Positions 17,004-25,854 of a stretch of 64,000 nucleotides of DNA are shown one piece after another (within the stretch, counting starts at the first letter, position 1; the number at the start of each line of letters is the position of its first letter). The notes below the pieces were generated by a model. It saw only the letters and a program-made list of their open reading frames with translations. It was not told the origin of the DNA and ran no database searches. Position numbers and translations under genes: made by a program. The stretch comes from an uncultured Lachnospiraceae bacterium (GTDB lineage Bacteria; Bacillota; Clostridia; Lachnospirales; Lachnospiraceae): contig CATOOV010000001.1 in assembly GCA_951801955.1 (NCBI GenBank), positions 62,001 through 126,000 of the forward strand, read 5' to 3'.

Positions 17004-18746
17004 ATGGGAATAATTCAAAAAATAAGAGAAAAGCTGGTTTTACAGCTTTTGTTTCTGGTAATTATTATTTTTGCACTTTTATTATGTGCATTTTTGCTTA
17101 CCAAACGCCAGACTGGGAAACTGATACGGCAAAATACACTGGAACTGAGCTGGGGCAGGCTGTTGATCGCTGAGTCCCGGTTGGACAGTTTTTTTGAAAA
17201 TTTAGAAAATGTTGCCGCTTCCTTTTCCTATTCTCCAACAACGGAACAATATCTAACACAGGATAGTTTGAGCCGGGTGCCTGATGCGGCGGCACTTTCT
17301 GTGGTTTTTACAAATACCCTTCTTTTAGAAAATGATATTTGCAGCATTTATCTTTATGGCGCAGATATGGAACGGATTGCCGGTTTTGGAAAAGAGTTTG
17401 CAATACCAGATGAAAGAGTACCTAAAATCACAAAAGTGGAAATTGGTCCTGGATTCCTTTCTGAAAAGGCAAACCATCTGTATTATTCTTTTTATTATCC
17501 GATTTATGATTTAGATACTCCAACTTACCACAATTTAAAGGGCGTGTGTATTATTATCTTATCCCCGGATTCTTTGGATGAGTTATTGAATGATATCAGC
17601 CTTACCAAAAACAGTGAAATTTATCTGCTTGATCAGGAGGGATGTATTTTGTCTTCTTCCCAGCTCTCACCAGATACAAGCCTTGAAGAAGAAATGTTGG
17701 AGGAGTCTAAAGACTGCCAGGTACAAAAAATAGTGTCATCTATAAGTGGATGGCAGATTGTCTGCCGGATACCAGAATCAGATCTGGTTTCCCAGCAGTC
17801 TGGAATTGATACCATAATGCTGCTTCTATACGGAATCTCTCTATTATTGTTGTTGGCAATTTTATGCTTTTTTTATTTTCATGTGTTGCGTCCTATCCAT
17901 GCCATTGATTATTATATTCGTACAAATATGGACAAACCAGAGGAACGGCTGTATCTGGAACGAAGGGATGAAATCGGCACAGTGTCATGCAGCCTGAATC
18001 AAATGCTGGACAAACGAAGGGAGATGAATGAGAAAGTTCAACAAGCACAAAAAAAGATGTATGAAAAGGAGCTTGCTGTAAAACAGGCACAGGTGATTGC
18101 TTACCGAAATCAGATTAATCCCCATTTTTTATATAATACGCTGGAATGCATCCGGGATATGGCATTGTATTATGAAGCAGATGGGATTGCAGAGGTTACT
18201 ATGGCCTTATCTTCCTTATTTCGCTATGCTGTCAAAGGAAGCAATCTTGTGACAGTGGCGCAGGAAATTGAAAATATCAGGGAATATGCAAAAATTATTG
18301 AGTATCGCTTTATGGGAAAAATCAGCGTTGATGTGAGTCTGGCTCCTCGTGTCAGCCAAAAGCAGATGATGAAACTTCTGCTTCAGCCATTAGTTGAAAA
18401 CGCTGTGTTTCATGGCTTGGAACAAAAAGTTGAAGAGGGGCTTGTGGATATTTCCATTCAGCCATATCATGATGATGGCATATGTTTTGTTATTGAAGAT
18501 GATGGTTGTGGAATATCACAAGAACGGTTGCACAGACTTATGTATGAAATCAAAAGTCCAGATCAAAAAGACCGTATTGGAATTGCCAATATCTACCACA
18601 GGCTGAAATTATTGTATGAGGATAAGTTCACATTTGATATAAAAAGTGAAGTGGGTATGGGTACGCGTATTACAATTATTACGAAAGCAGAGATTGATGA
18701 TACAAAGGGGAACATCCAATCAAGGTATATGGACAATGATTGCTAG
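17004..18746 (+). CDS. YesM-type sensor histidine kinase
   Basis: A 580-residue membrane kinase. TM1 spans about 12-33. An extracellular sensor domain runs from about 35 to 265, TM2 from about 272 to 297, and a HAMP linker follows. The HisKA_YesM H-box reads NPHFLYNTLECI (His near 373). The N-box is QPLVENAVFHGL, and a HATPase domain with EDDGCGIS and GIANIYHRL follows. It phosphorylates the response regulator encoded at 18853 in response to extracellular carbohydrate. I chose ATG 17004 because GGGGGA lies at good spacing; an upstream TTG at 16980 would add eight residues. The last 17 codons have an imperfect copy immediately downstream. Confidence 0.93.
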   Translation: MGIIQKIREKLVLQLLFLVIIIFALLLCAFLLTKRQTGKLIRQNTLELSWGRLLIAESRLDSFFENLENVAASFSYSPTTEQYLTQDSLSRVPDAAALSVVFTNTLLLENDICSIYLYGADMERIAGFGKEFAIPDERVPKITKVEIGPGFLSEKANHLYYSFYYPIYDLDTPTYHNLKGVCIIILSPDSLDELLNDISLTKNSEIYLLDQEGCILSSSQLSPDTSLEEEMLEESKDCQVQKIVSSISGWQIVCRIPESDLVSQQSGIDTIMLLLYGISLLLLLAILCFFYFHVLRPIHAIDYYIRTNMDKPEERLYLERRDEIGTVSCSLNQMLDKRREMNEKVQQAQKKMYEKELAVKQAQVIAYRNQINPHFLYNTLECIRDMALYYEADGIAEVTMALSSLFRYAVKGSNLVTVAQEIENIREYAKIIEYRFMGKISVDVSLAPRVSQKQMMKLLLQPLVENAVFHGLEQKVEEGLVDISIQPYHDDGICFVIEDDGCGISQERLHRLMYEIKSPDQKDRIGIANIYHRLKLLYEDKFTFDIKSEVGMGTRITIITKAEIDDTKGNIQSRYMDNDC

Positions 18747-18805
18747 GGGGAAAATGGATGACACAAAGGGGAAATCCAACCAGGGAATATGGCAATGATT
18801 ATTAG
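18696..18805 (+). repeat. Imperfect tandem repeat of the kinase gene 3' end
   Basis: Bases 18696-18746 (including the kinase stop codon) are copied imperfectly at 18757-18805. Both units hold an ACAAAGGGGAA core, an ATATGG core and a CAATGATT...TAG end, with small indels between them. The second copy is non-coding. Confidence 0.75.
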
Positions 18806-18852
18806 AAATAGGCGGAGGATAGATGATGGAATTGTGATTGAGGAGAACGTAC

Positions 18853-19584
18853 ATGATAAAAGTATATTTGGCAGATGATGAGCGGTGGGTGCTTCTTGGG
18901 CTTAGAAAACTAATTGAAAAATCAGGGCTTCCCTATCTAATTGTGGGGGAGGCAGATAATGGGACTACGGCATTCAAAGAGCTGCAGTCCTTGCGTCCCC
19001 AGGTACTTTTTACAGATATCCGTATGCCTGGGCTGACAGGGCTGGACTTAATTCAAAAAATTACAGAAGAGAAACTGGATATTCAAACAGTCCTGATCAG
19101 TGGATATGCAGAGTTTGAATATGCCAGAACTGCATTGCGGTTTGGAGCATTTGACTATATTTTAAAACCCATAAAGGAAGAACAACTATATGAACTTCTT
19201 TCCCGTTTGGAAGAAAAATTGAAATTAGAAGGGAACTGCTCTGTTTCTGAGGAAGGATTTTGGGAAGGTGTTGTAGGAATCTCAGAAATCGTAACAGAGA
19301 TCAAACAACGGTATACGCAAGATATCACCCTTCAGGAGCTTGCAGAAAAACACAATATCAGCAGCGGTTATCTGAGTTCCCTGTTAAAAAAAGAACTTGG
19401 GATTTCTTTTTCGAAATTTATTACTTTAAAGCGAATGGAACTTGCAAAGGAATTGCTCAAAGACAAACGCTTTTCTATTGATGATGTCGCACATCAAGCT
19501 GGGTATCACGACTATTTCTATTTTACCAGGGTATTTAAAGAGACATACGGAATTTCGCCTAGCAAATACCGAAAGGATTTGTAA
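18853..19584 (+). CDS. YesN-type response regulator, AraC DNA-binding domain
   Basis: A 243-residue regulator. The receiver domain (1-120) has the acidic pair in YLADDERW, the phospho-acceptor Asp in LFTDIRMPG (about 56), the Ser/Thr switch in LISGYAEF and the Lys in YILKPIKEEQ. An AraC-type double helix-turn-helix (about 145-243) contains LQELAEKHNISSGYLSSLLKKE and the DVAHQAGYHDYFYFTRVFK signature. The start at 18853 follows AGGAG. It is expected to activate genes for the sensed carbohydrate, most obviously the rhamnosidase 111 bp downstream, whose promoter has a good -10 but no recognisable -35. Confidence 0.93.
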   Translation: MIKVYLADDERWVLLGLRKLIEKSGLPYLIVGEADNGTTAFKELQSLRPQVLFTDIRMPGLTGLDLIQKITEEKLDIQTVLISGYAEFEYARTALRFGAFDYILKPIKEEQLYELLSRLEEKLKLEGNCSVSEEGFWEGVVGISEIVTEIKQRYTQDITLQELAEKHNISSGYLSSLLKKELGISFSKFITLKRMELAKELLKDKRFSIDDVAHQAGYHDYFYFTRVFKETYGISPSKYRKDL

Positions 19585-19649
19585 CAGACTACCAAAAAAA
19601 ATACCAAAAATAAAAAATATTTTATATATGTTTTTTGTTTTTCCTTTTT

Positions 19650-19655
19650 TATAAT
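19650..19655 (+). promoter_or_regulatory. -10 element upstream of the rhamnosidase gene
   Basis: A TATAAT hexamer lies 40 bp before the start in an A/T-rich stretch. No -35 hexamer is found at 16-18 bp spacing, which would suit activation by the AraC-type regulator just upstream. Support is weak because of the base composition. Confidence 0.35.
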
Positions 19656-19694
19656 AATAGATAATGATACATAATTCACAAGGAGGAAGAACAA

Positions 19695-22600
19695 ATGAAA
19701 CAGAGGTTTCTTGGAAAAAAAGTGGCGGCATTAGTTATTGCGGCATGCCTTGCTTTTGGTTCCATGCCTGTATCAGCGGTAACGCCTCAGGCACAAGAAG
19801 TTCAAGTACATATTTCAGGGCTGACAACGGAATATTTGTCAAATCCCATTGGGATTGAGGCAGATTCCGTCCATTTTGCCTGGAAAATGGATTCCAACCG
19901 CATTGGTGCAAAACAAACTGCATATCAAATTGTGGTGAAAGAGGGGGAACATACCGTTTGGGACAGTGGTAAAGTAGAAGACAGCAAATCCACTGGAATT
20001 GCCTGCGGGGGCAAACTTAACGAGGGGACACAGTACCAATGGACTGTTATGGTGTGGGATGAGAAAGGGGAAACTTTTTCAGAGAATGCAAGCTTTGAGA
20101 CAGGTGTTTCGAACCAGCAGGAATGGAAAGACGCATCGTTTATCCGGCTCAACAGGAGCCAAGCAGCCCCTGTATTCCGTACAGAACAGGCTCTTCAGTC
20201 CAAAGAAATCACCAAAGCACGGCTTTATATCACAGCTTTGGGCGTATATGAGGCATATGTCAATGGAAATCGTGTAGGGGAATATGGCGAGGATGGCTCC
20301 CTTGTATACCATCATATGAATCCAGGTTATGGAAATGTGGATGTCAGCCTTGGGTATCAGGCTTATGATGTGACTTCGTTCCTTACAGGAAACCAGACAG
20401 CGGCAGTTTCCGTGAAAGCTGGAACCGGTTGGAAAAATGGAATGGCAAGCACGGCATCCCAGCCGGCAGTCAAGGCATTGTTAAAAGTAGTTTACAGTGA
20501 TGGCAGCGTCCAAAATATTCAGACAAATACAAAGGACTGGAAGGGAACCTTAGAGGGTGGAATCACGGGAAACGGCATTTATTATGGTGAAGATTACAAT
20601 GCTGTTTTTGCAGAGGAACTAGGGGACTATACCCAGGCAGGTTATGATGACAGTAAATGGGTGAATGCAGGGACTGCACAGGAGAATCCAGACAAAGGCA
20701 CATGCCTTAAAAATACCTTTGAACCGAGACAGGCGGCATACGCCAGGATTTTGGTAAAAGAGACGGGACCTGCAGATGCCAACCGGGAAAACTTCCTGCA
20801 GATTATGGAATTGGAACTGCTAGACACCGCAGGCACAAACGTAGTGGCAGGGATTGTGCCAGATATATCCAATAAATGGGAGATTGCCTCATGGAAACCG
20901 GCGAACTTGACAGACGGCAACCTTAGCATGGATGAGGACAATGGGTACACTTCTGAGCAGTTTGGAAATAAGGCAGGCGGGAAAAGCCACGTGTTAGACC
21001 AGCCGATCAGCATTACGTTTCAACTGAAAGAATCTGCATCCTTGGGAGGTTTGCGGATTTATCCCAGAACAAATGTGAATTCTGTCTCTGGCTATGAATG
21101 TGCCAATTATCCTAAAAAATATTGCCTTCAAGTGTCAAAAGACGGTACAAACTGGACTACTGTAAATTTAAGCGGGGGTGAAGGCGCCGCAGAAACCACC
21201 ACAACGGCGGGATGGACGGAACTTACAGAGGCAAATGCCTATTTTGTAGAAAATCTGCGGAACAAACATCTTCATCCAGAGGTAACGGCATTTAGTATTG
21301 GGACAGATTTTCAAGAAAAAGTTTCTGCAAAACATGTAAAAATTTCTGTTTCCGAGACAGGTCCTGCCGTTGCGGAGGATAATGAAAACAGAATGCAGAT
21401 TATGGAGCTGGAACTGTTGGATGGGGAAGTGAATGTGGCTTCTAATGTAATTCCAACTGTCAGCGATAATACATTAAGCGGGATTGACCAGTGGAAAGCA
21501 GCAAATTTGACAGATGGAGATTATGGGGTTTCTGAGGACCGGGGGTATTCCACCGATATTTTTGGAAAGGGAGAACAGTTTTGTAAGTTAGAACAGCCCG
21601 TTACCATACAGTTTGATTTTGAAAATGAAATTCAGCTCTCAGGGCTGAAATTTTATCCAAGATCCTCGAAAGATTCTGTTTCTTACGGGGTCTGCGCCAA
21701 CTATCCAAAAGTATATACCGTGCAGGCTTCAGCAGATGGGGTAAACTGGAATACGATCCTTGAAAATTTCGACCAGGGAATTGTAAGGAATGATACTTTG
21801 TACCAAAACATGGAGATGTCAGAAACTACATTTTCAGGAACTATTCGTGCCCAAAACGCCATTCCTGGTAAATTTTCAGAGGATTTTGACCAATACCCAG
21901 TATCAGCATATACATATTCTGGTGTGAAAGGAGCCTCTGAGTACCCAGGAGGCGAAATAGAAATAGATCAATCTTTCGATGCAGGTTCAGGACAAAATAT
22001 TTTTGGAGAAGGGCTAGAACTGAAAAAAGGACAGACCTTGGTGGTAAATATGGGACAGAATTTGTCTGCAGTGCCCAGGATTGAATTTTCTGGAACAGAA
22101 GGAGCAAAAGCGACGCTGCACTTTGCAGAAATGCTGAATGACGGAAGTTCTGTTGGAAATGGAGCGACCCAGGCGGATGGACCAAAGGGTTCCATTTACC
22201 AGAAAAGCCTTAGAGGCGCCCGTTCTACGGCAACTTATGTTTTTGCAGGAAATGGCAAGGAACTGTACCAGCCTAGCATGTCTTACTTCGGGTATCAATA
22301 TGTGCAGGTTACCGCAAGCGACGATATCACGATTTATTCGCTTTGTTCCAAGGCATTGTCTTCTGTTACCAAACAGACAGGAAACATTCAGACAAACAAT
22401 GAAAATGTGAACAAACTGTTTTCCAATGTGCTTTTTGGACAGATGAGTAATTACTATACTACGCCAAGTGACTGTAACCAGCGTGATGAGCGCTTGTCCT
22501 GGACAGGTGATACACAGGCGTTTGCCCAGACCGCAGTTTACAACTTTGACTCCACGGCTTTTTTAAAGGAGATGCAGGACATTTACAATGAAAATACCTT

Positions 22601-25481
22601 GATTAAGGGGTATGTGCCAGGCGTTGCAGATAATTTGGATGGATTTTTCCAGGGATGGGCTGCAGGCTGGAGTGATGTTTTAATTATTGTTCCCTGGGTT
22701 TTGTACCAGCAGACGGGAGACTCCTCATTCCTTACAGAAAACTGGGATGCCCTGGTTCATTATATGGACTATATGCGGGGAAAAGAGCGGGGCGAGAATC
22801 AGGCGCCGGCGGAAGGTAGTATGAATTACGGCGACTGGCTGTCCTTCCAGGGAACCAGCGTAGAGGTTATGAATGATTATTACTATGGCTATATGCATCA
22901 GTTGATGGCAAAGATTGCAACCACCATAGGGCAGACAGAAAAGGCAGAAGAATACAGCCAGAAGTTTGAAGCCATAAAAGAGAAATTCCTTCAAACCCAT
23001 GTGGTATTTGAAGATGGAAACTTGACAATCAAATCAAAAGAGGGTAATACTGGGCTTCAATTCCAGTATGGTTCTGGTAAAGAAGGCGTATGGGAGAATA
23101 ATTCTCAGACTTCCCTGATTTGGATGTTGAAACTTGGTTTTTATGACAGTGAAGAGATGAAGAAGGAGGCTGAAAAGCTGCTGGTTGATAATATCAAAAA
23201 TGAGAATCCTTCTGCAGACAGTGTGCGAGCAAAATATGGGAAGAATACCCTTGCAGTTGGCTTTCTTGGTTCCAATGTGATTGCGCCGGTGTTATCTGAG
23301 GTTGGTTATGCAGATGTTTCCTATGACCTTTTACTGCAAGAGCAGCAGCCATCCTGGTTATTTGAGGTTTTGGCTGGAGCCACTACCGTCTGGGAACGCT
23401 GGAATTCTTATACGCCTGGTACTGGATTTGGGCACAGTGAGATGAATTCTTTTAACCATTATGCGTATGGTTCCATATTGGAATGGATGTATCGCTATAT
23501 GGCAGGTATCAGTGCAGATGAAAGGCATCCAGGATTTCAGAATATTATCCTACAGCCAGTGCCTGATATGGGAGAAAAATACAATAACCAGGAACGAATC
23601 CATTCTATGGACAGCAGTTATGAGTCTTATTATGGAACAATAAAATCTTCTTGGAAATGCAGTGACAAAGTACTTACTTCTTATCACGCGCAGATTCCTG
23701 CAAATACCACAGCAGATTTATACCTTCCCGTGGGTGAGGATGTGGCAGCAGATACGAATTTGCCAGAAGGAGCTGTCTATGATGGAATGGAACTGCACAA
23801 TGGTTTGAACTGCGCCAAATTTAAACTGCTCTCAGGAGGTTACGATTTTAAGCTGGAGGGCGGAAAAGTACAGGTGTCCCTAGGCGAAGGATATCAGGTG
23901 GAAAATGCAGGCGGTGGCGATGACAACAAGCCAGTCGCTGTCACAGGTGTTCAGATAAGCCCAACTGAAAAGGAATTATCTATAGGTGATACCCTGCAGT
24001 TGAAGGTAACAATATTGCCATCTAACGCAAAAAATAAGGAAGTATCTTACCATTCTAATGATGAAAGTGTTGCCGAGGTAAGTGGGACTGGTCTGGTTAC
24101 GGCAAAAAAAGAAGGCGAAGCCACAATCACAGTGACAAGCAAGGAGAACGGAAAAGTCACAGCAGAATGTAAAATTACAGTATCAAAAAGTGGCGGGAAC
24201 ACCGATGATGACAATCCGCCAATTGCTGTAAGGAAACTTAAGATTAGACCAAAAAAGAAGGAGCTTTCTGTAGGGAAAACTGTAAAATTGAAAGTAAATG
24301 TGCTGCCGGCAAACGCTAAGAATCGGGAGGTTTCCTATCACTCAGAGGACGAGGAGATTGCCCAGGTGGATGAGGCTGGACTGGTGACAGCAAAGAAAGA
24401 AGGAACCACCTTTATTATTGTGACAAGCAAAGATAACAGCAAGATAAAAATAAAATGCCGGATTACGGTACATAATGAAGGGGGAAATTCCTCCATTGGA
24501 GTGAAGAGCCTGGAAGTAAACCCAACAAGAAAAGAATTGTCTGTAGGGGAGAACTTACAGTTGAAGGTGTCAATATTGCCAGAAAATGCTGCAAATCAGG
24601 AAGTATCTTATCTGTCAAGCAACGAAGGAATTGCAAAAGTGGATGCGAACGGACTGGTTACTGCAAAGAAAGCAGGCAGCACAACCATCACAGTGACAAG
24701 CAAGGAGAATGGAAAAGTCACAGCAGAATGTAAAATTACTGTAAAGAAGCCTTCTATCAAAATTTCAGGCGCTTCCAAAGTGGCGAGCGAAAAATCCATC
24801 AAACTAAAAGCCATCACAACAAATATAAAAGGAACGGTTACATGGTCTGTCAGTGCAAGTAAATATGCGACCATAAGCAAAAGCGGGACCACCGCAACTT
24901 TGAAGGCAAAGAAAAAAGTCGGAACGGTAAAAGTAACAGCAAAGATTGGAACCATAAAAGCGACAAAGACGGTAAAGATTATCGTTCCTGTGAAAAGTGT
25001 CCAATTGAAGAAGAAAACAAAATCTCTTGCTGTTGGGGAAACTTATCTTCTGAATCCAACCATTGTACCGTCAAACGCTACAGAAAAAGAAGTCCAATTT
25101 CAGACCAGTAATTCCAAAGTGGCAATGGTGGATGCAAAAGGAAAAGTGACAGCGAAAAAGCAGGGGACAACGTATGTTACCATTACAAGCAAATCCAACA
25201 AAAAAGCAAAGGTGAAATGTAAAATTACAGTAAAAAAACCTTCCATCAAGATTTCAGGCGCTTCCAAAGTAGAGAAAGGGAAATCCATTCGCCTGAAAGT
25301 GCAGCTCAAGAACATCAAAGGCAGTGTGAAATGGTCTGTCAACAATGCAAAACTGGCAACAATCAAAGGAAAAGGCAGCACGGCAACCTTAAAGGCAAAG
25401 AATAAGGCTGGAACTGTGAAAGTTACCGTGAAAGCGGCGGGTATCCAGAAAACAAAGAATATTAGAATTACAAGTAAATAA
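19695..25481 (+). CDS. Secreted multi-domain alpha-L-rhamnosidase (GH78)
   Basis: A 1,928-residue protein. A signal peptide (about 1-32) is followed by an FN3-like rhamnosidase N-domain (GLTTEYLSNPIGIEADS), a Bac_rhamnosid_N domain (about 145-330), two inserted similar 190-residue modules with F5/8-C-like features (about 348-520 and 540-700; both contain QIMELELLD and KAANLTDG-type motifs), and the GH78 barrel. The barrel shows DCNQRDERLSWTGD near 925 (general acid region) and VWERWNSYTPG near 1231 (second catalytic Glu region). The C-terminal 500 residues hold six Ig-like repeats, at least four of Big_2 type. The ribosome site is AAGGAGG. It removes rhamnose from plant polysaccharides or glycosides outside the cell. 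No sortase motif is seen; the Lys-rich Ig repeats may bind the envelope. Confidence 0.93.
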   Translation: MKQRFLGKKVAALVIAACLAFGSMPVSAVTPQAQEVQVHISGLTTEYLSNPIGIEADSVHFAWKMDSNRIGAKQTAYQIVVKEGEHTVWDSGKVEDSKSTGIACGGKLNEGTQYQWTVMVWDEKGETFSENASFETGVSNQQEWKDASFIRLNRSQAAPVFRTEQALQSKEITKARLYITALGVYEAYVNGNRVGEYGEDGSLVYHHMNPGYGNVDVSLGYQAYDVTSFLTGNQTAAVSVKAGTGWKNGMASTASQPAVKALLKVVYSDGSVQNIQTNTKDWKGTLEGGITGNGIYYGEDYNAVFAEELGDYTQAGYDDSKWVNAGTAQENPDKGTCLKNTFEPRQAAYARILVKETGPADANRENFLQIMELELLDTAGTNVVAGIVPDISNKWEIASWKPANLTDGNLSMDEDNGYTSEQFGNKAGGKSHVLDQPISITFQLKESASLGGLRIYPRTNVNSVSGYECANYPKKYCLQVSKDGTNWTTVNLSGGEGAAETTTTAGWTELTEANAYFVENLRNKHLHPEVTAFSIGTDFQEKVSAKHVKISVSETGPAVAEDNENRMQIMELELLDGEVNVASNVIPTVSDNTLSGIDQWKAANLTDGDYGVSEDRGYSTDIFGKGEQFCKLEQPVTIQFDFENEIQLSGLKFYPRSSKDSVSYGVCANYPKVYTVQASADGVNWNTILENFDQGIVRNDTLYQNMEMSETTFSGTIRAQNAIPGKFSEDFDQYPVSAYTYSGVKGASEYPGGEIEIDQSFDAGSGQNIFGEGLELKKGQTLVVNMGQNLSAVPRIEFSGTEGAKATLHFAEMLNDGSSVGNGATQADGPKGSIYQKSLRGARSTATYVFAGNGKELYQPSMSYFGYQYVQVTASDDITIYSLCSKALSSVTKQTGNIQTNNENVNKLFSNVLFGQMSNYYTTPSDCNQRDERLSWTGDTQAFAQTAVYNFDSTAFLKEMQDIYNENTLIKGYVPGVADNLDGFFQGWAAGWSDVLIIVPWVLYQQTGDSSFLTENWDALVHYMDYMRGKERGENQAPAEGSMNYGDWLSFQGTSVEVMNDYYYGYMHQLMAKIATTIGQTEKAEEYSQKFEAIKEKFLQTHVVFEDGNLTIKSKEGNTGLQFQYGSGKEGVWENNSQTSLIWMLKLGFYDSEEMKKEAEKLLVDNIKNENPSADSVRAKYGKNTLAVGFLGSNVIAPVLSEVGYADVSYDLLLQEQQPSWLFEVLAGATTVWERWNSYTPGTGFGHSEMNSFNHYAYGSILEWMYRYMAGISADERHPGFQNIILQPVPDMGEKYNNQERIHSMDSSYESYYGTIKSSWKCSDKVLTSYHAQIPANTTADLYLPVGEDVAADTNLPEGAVYDGMELHNGLNCAKFKLLSGGYDFKLEGGKVQVSLGEGYQVENAGGGDDNKPVAVTGVQISPTEKELSIGDTLQLKVTILPSNAKNKEVSYHSNDESVAEVSGTGLVTAKKEGEATITVTSKENGKVTAECKITVSKSGGNTDDDNPPIAVRKLKIRPKKKELSVGKTVKLKVNVLPANAKNREVSYHSEDEEIAQVDEAGLVTAKKEGTTFIIVTSKDNSKIKIKCRITVHNEGGNSSIGVKSLEVNPTRKELSVGENLQLKVSILPENAANQEVSYLSSNEGIAKVDANGLVTAKKAGSTTITVTSKENGKVTAECKITVKKPSIKISGASKVASEKSIKLKAITTNIKGTVTWSVSASKYATISKSGTTATLKAKKKVGTVKVTAKIGTIKATKTVKIIVPVKSVQLKKKTKSLAVGETYLLNPTIVPSNATEKEVQFQTSNSKVAMVDAKGKVTAKKQGTTYVTITSKSNKKAKVKCKITVKKPSIKISGASKVEKGKSIRLKVQLKNIKGSVKWSVNNAKLATIKGKGSTATLKAKNKAGTVKVTVKAAGIQKTKNIRITSK

Positions 25482-25559
25482 AGGATTTCTAGTAACAAAT
25501 CTGATCATGTGAATATTTAAGATTTCAATAATACCATTCACGTATAAGTTTGAATGAGG

Positions 25560-25605
25560 TTGACACGATAGCTGCAAATACATATAATGTATTTGCAGCT
25601 ATCGT
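25560..25605 (+). promoter_or_regulatory. Consensus promoter inside a 19-bp perfect palindrome
   Basis: TTGACA (25560-25565), a 17-bp spacer and TATAAT (25583-25588) form a perfect sigma-A promoter. An inverted repeat with 19-bp arms (25565-25583 and 25587-25605) and a 3-nt loop covers the spacer, the -10 and the start region. This layout is expected of a repressor-controlled promoter. The transcript would enter a 250-bp leader with two tiny frames and then rtcB. Confidence 0.75.
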
Positions 25606-25707
25606 CAGTTATTGGGTTGTTGCATTAAGGGTTGGAATATAGAACAAAAGAGGGTTTTATATGACAGTTTTTAATGAGGCAGCTTTTAGAAGAAAAGGAG
25701 GATAATT

Positions 25708-25788
25708 ATGAGTGTAAGCAGTTTAAAAACCAATAAGTTACCAATAAATAGCGGAGACCAGGTTGTCCTTAAGGCGGCTTGCATATAA
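25708..25788 (+). CDS. 26-residue small ORF in the rtcB leader
   Basis: An ATG after AAAAGGAGGATAATT (near-perfect ribosome site) opens MSVSSLKTNKLPINSGD and ends QVVLKAACI. An even shorter frame (25661-25705, MTVFNEAAFRRKGG) ends 2 bp before it and contains its ribosome site. They could be leader peptides, or the trimmed start of a lost gene that the palindromic promoter once drove. The rest of 25482-25854 shows no gene. Confidence 0.4.
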   Translation: MSVSSLKTNKLPINSGDQVVLKAACI

Positions 25789-25854
25789 AAATTAATCCAT
25801 GCTGCTGCTTTGGACCAATCTTGTATCTCTGGTTTCGGAGAAAGGATATTATAG

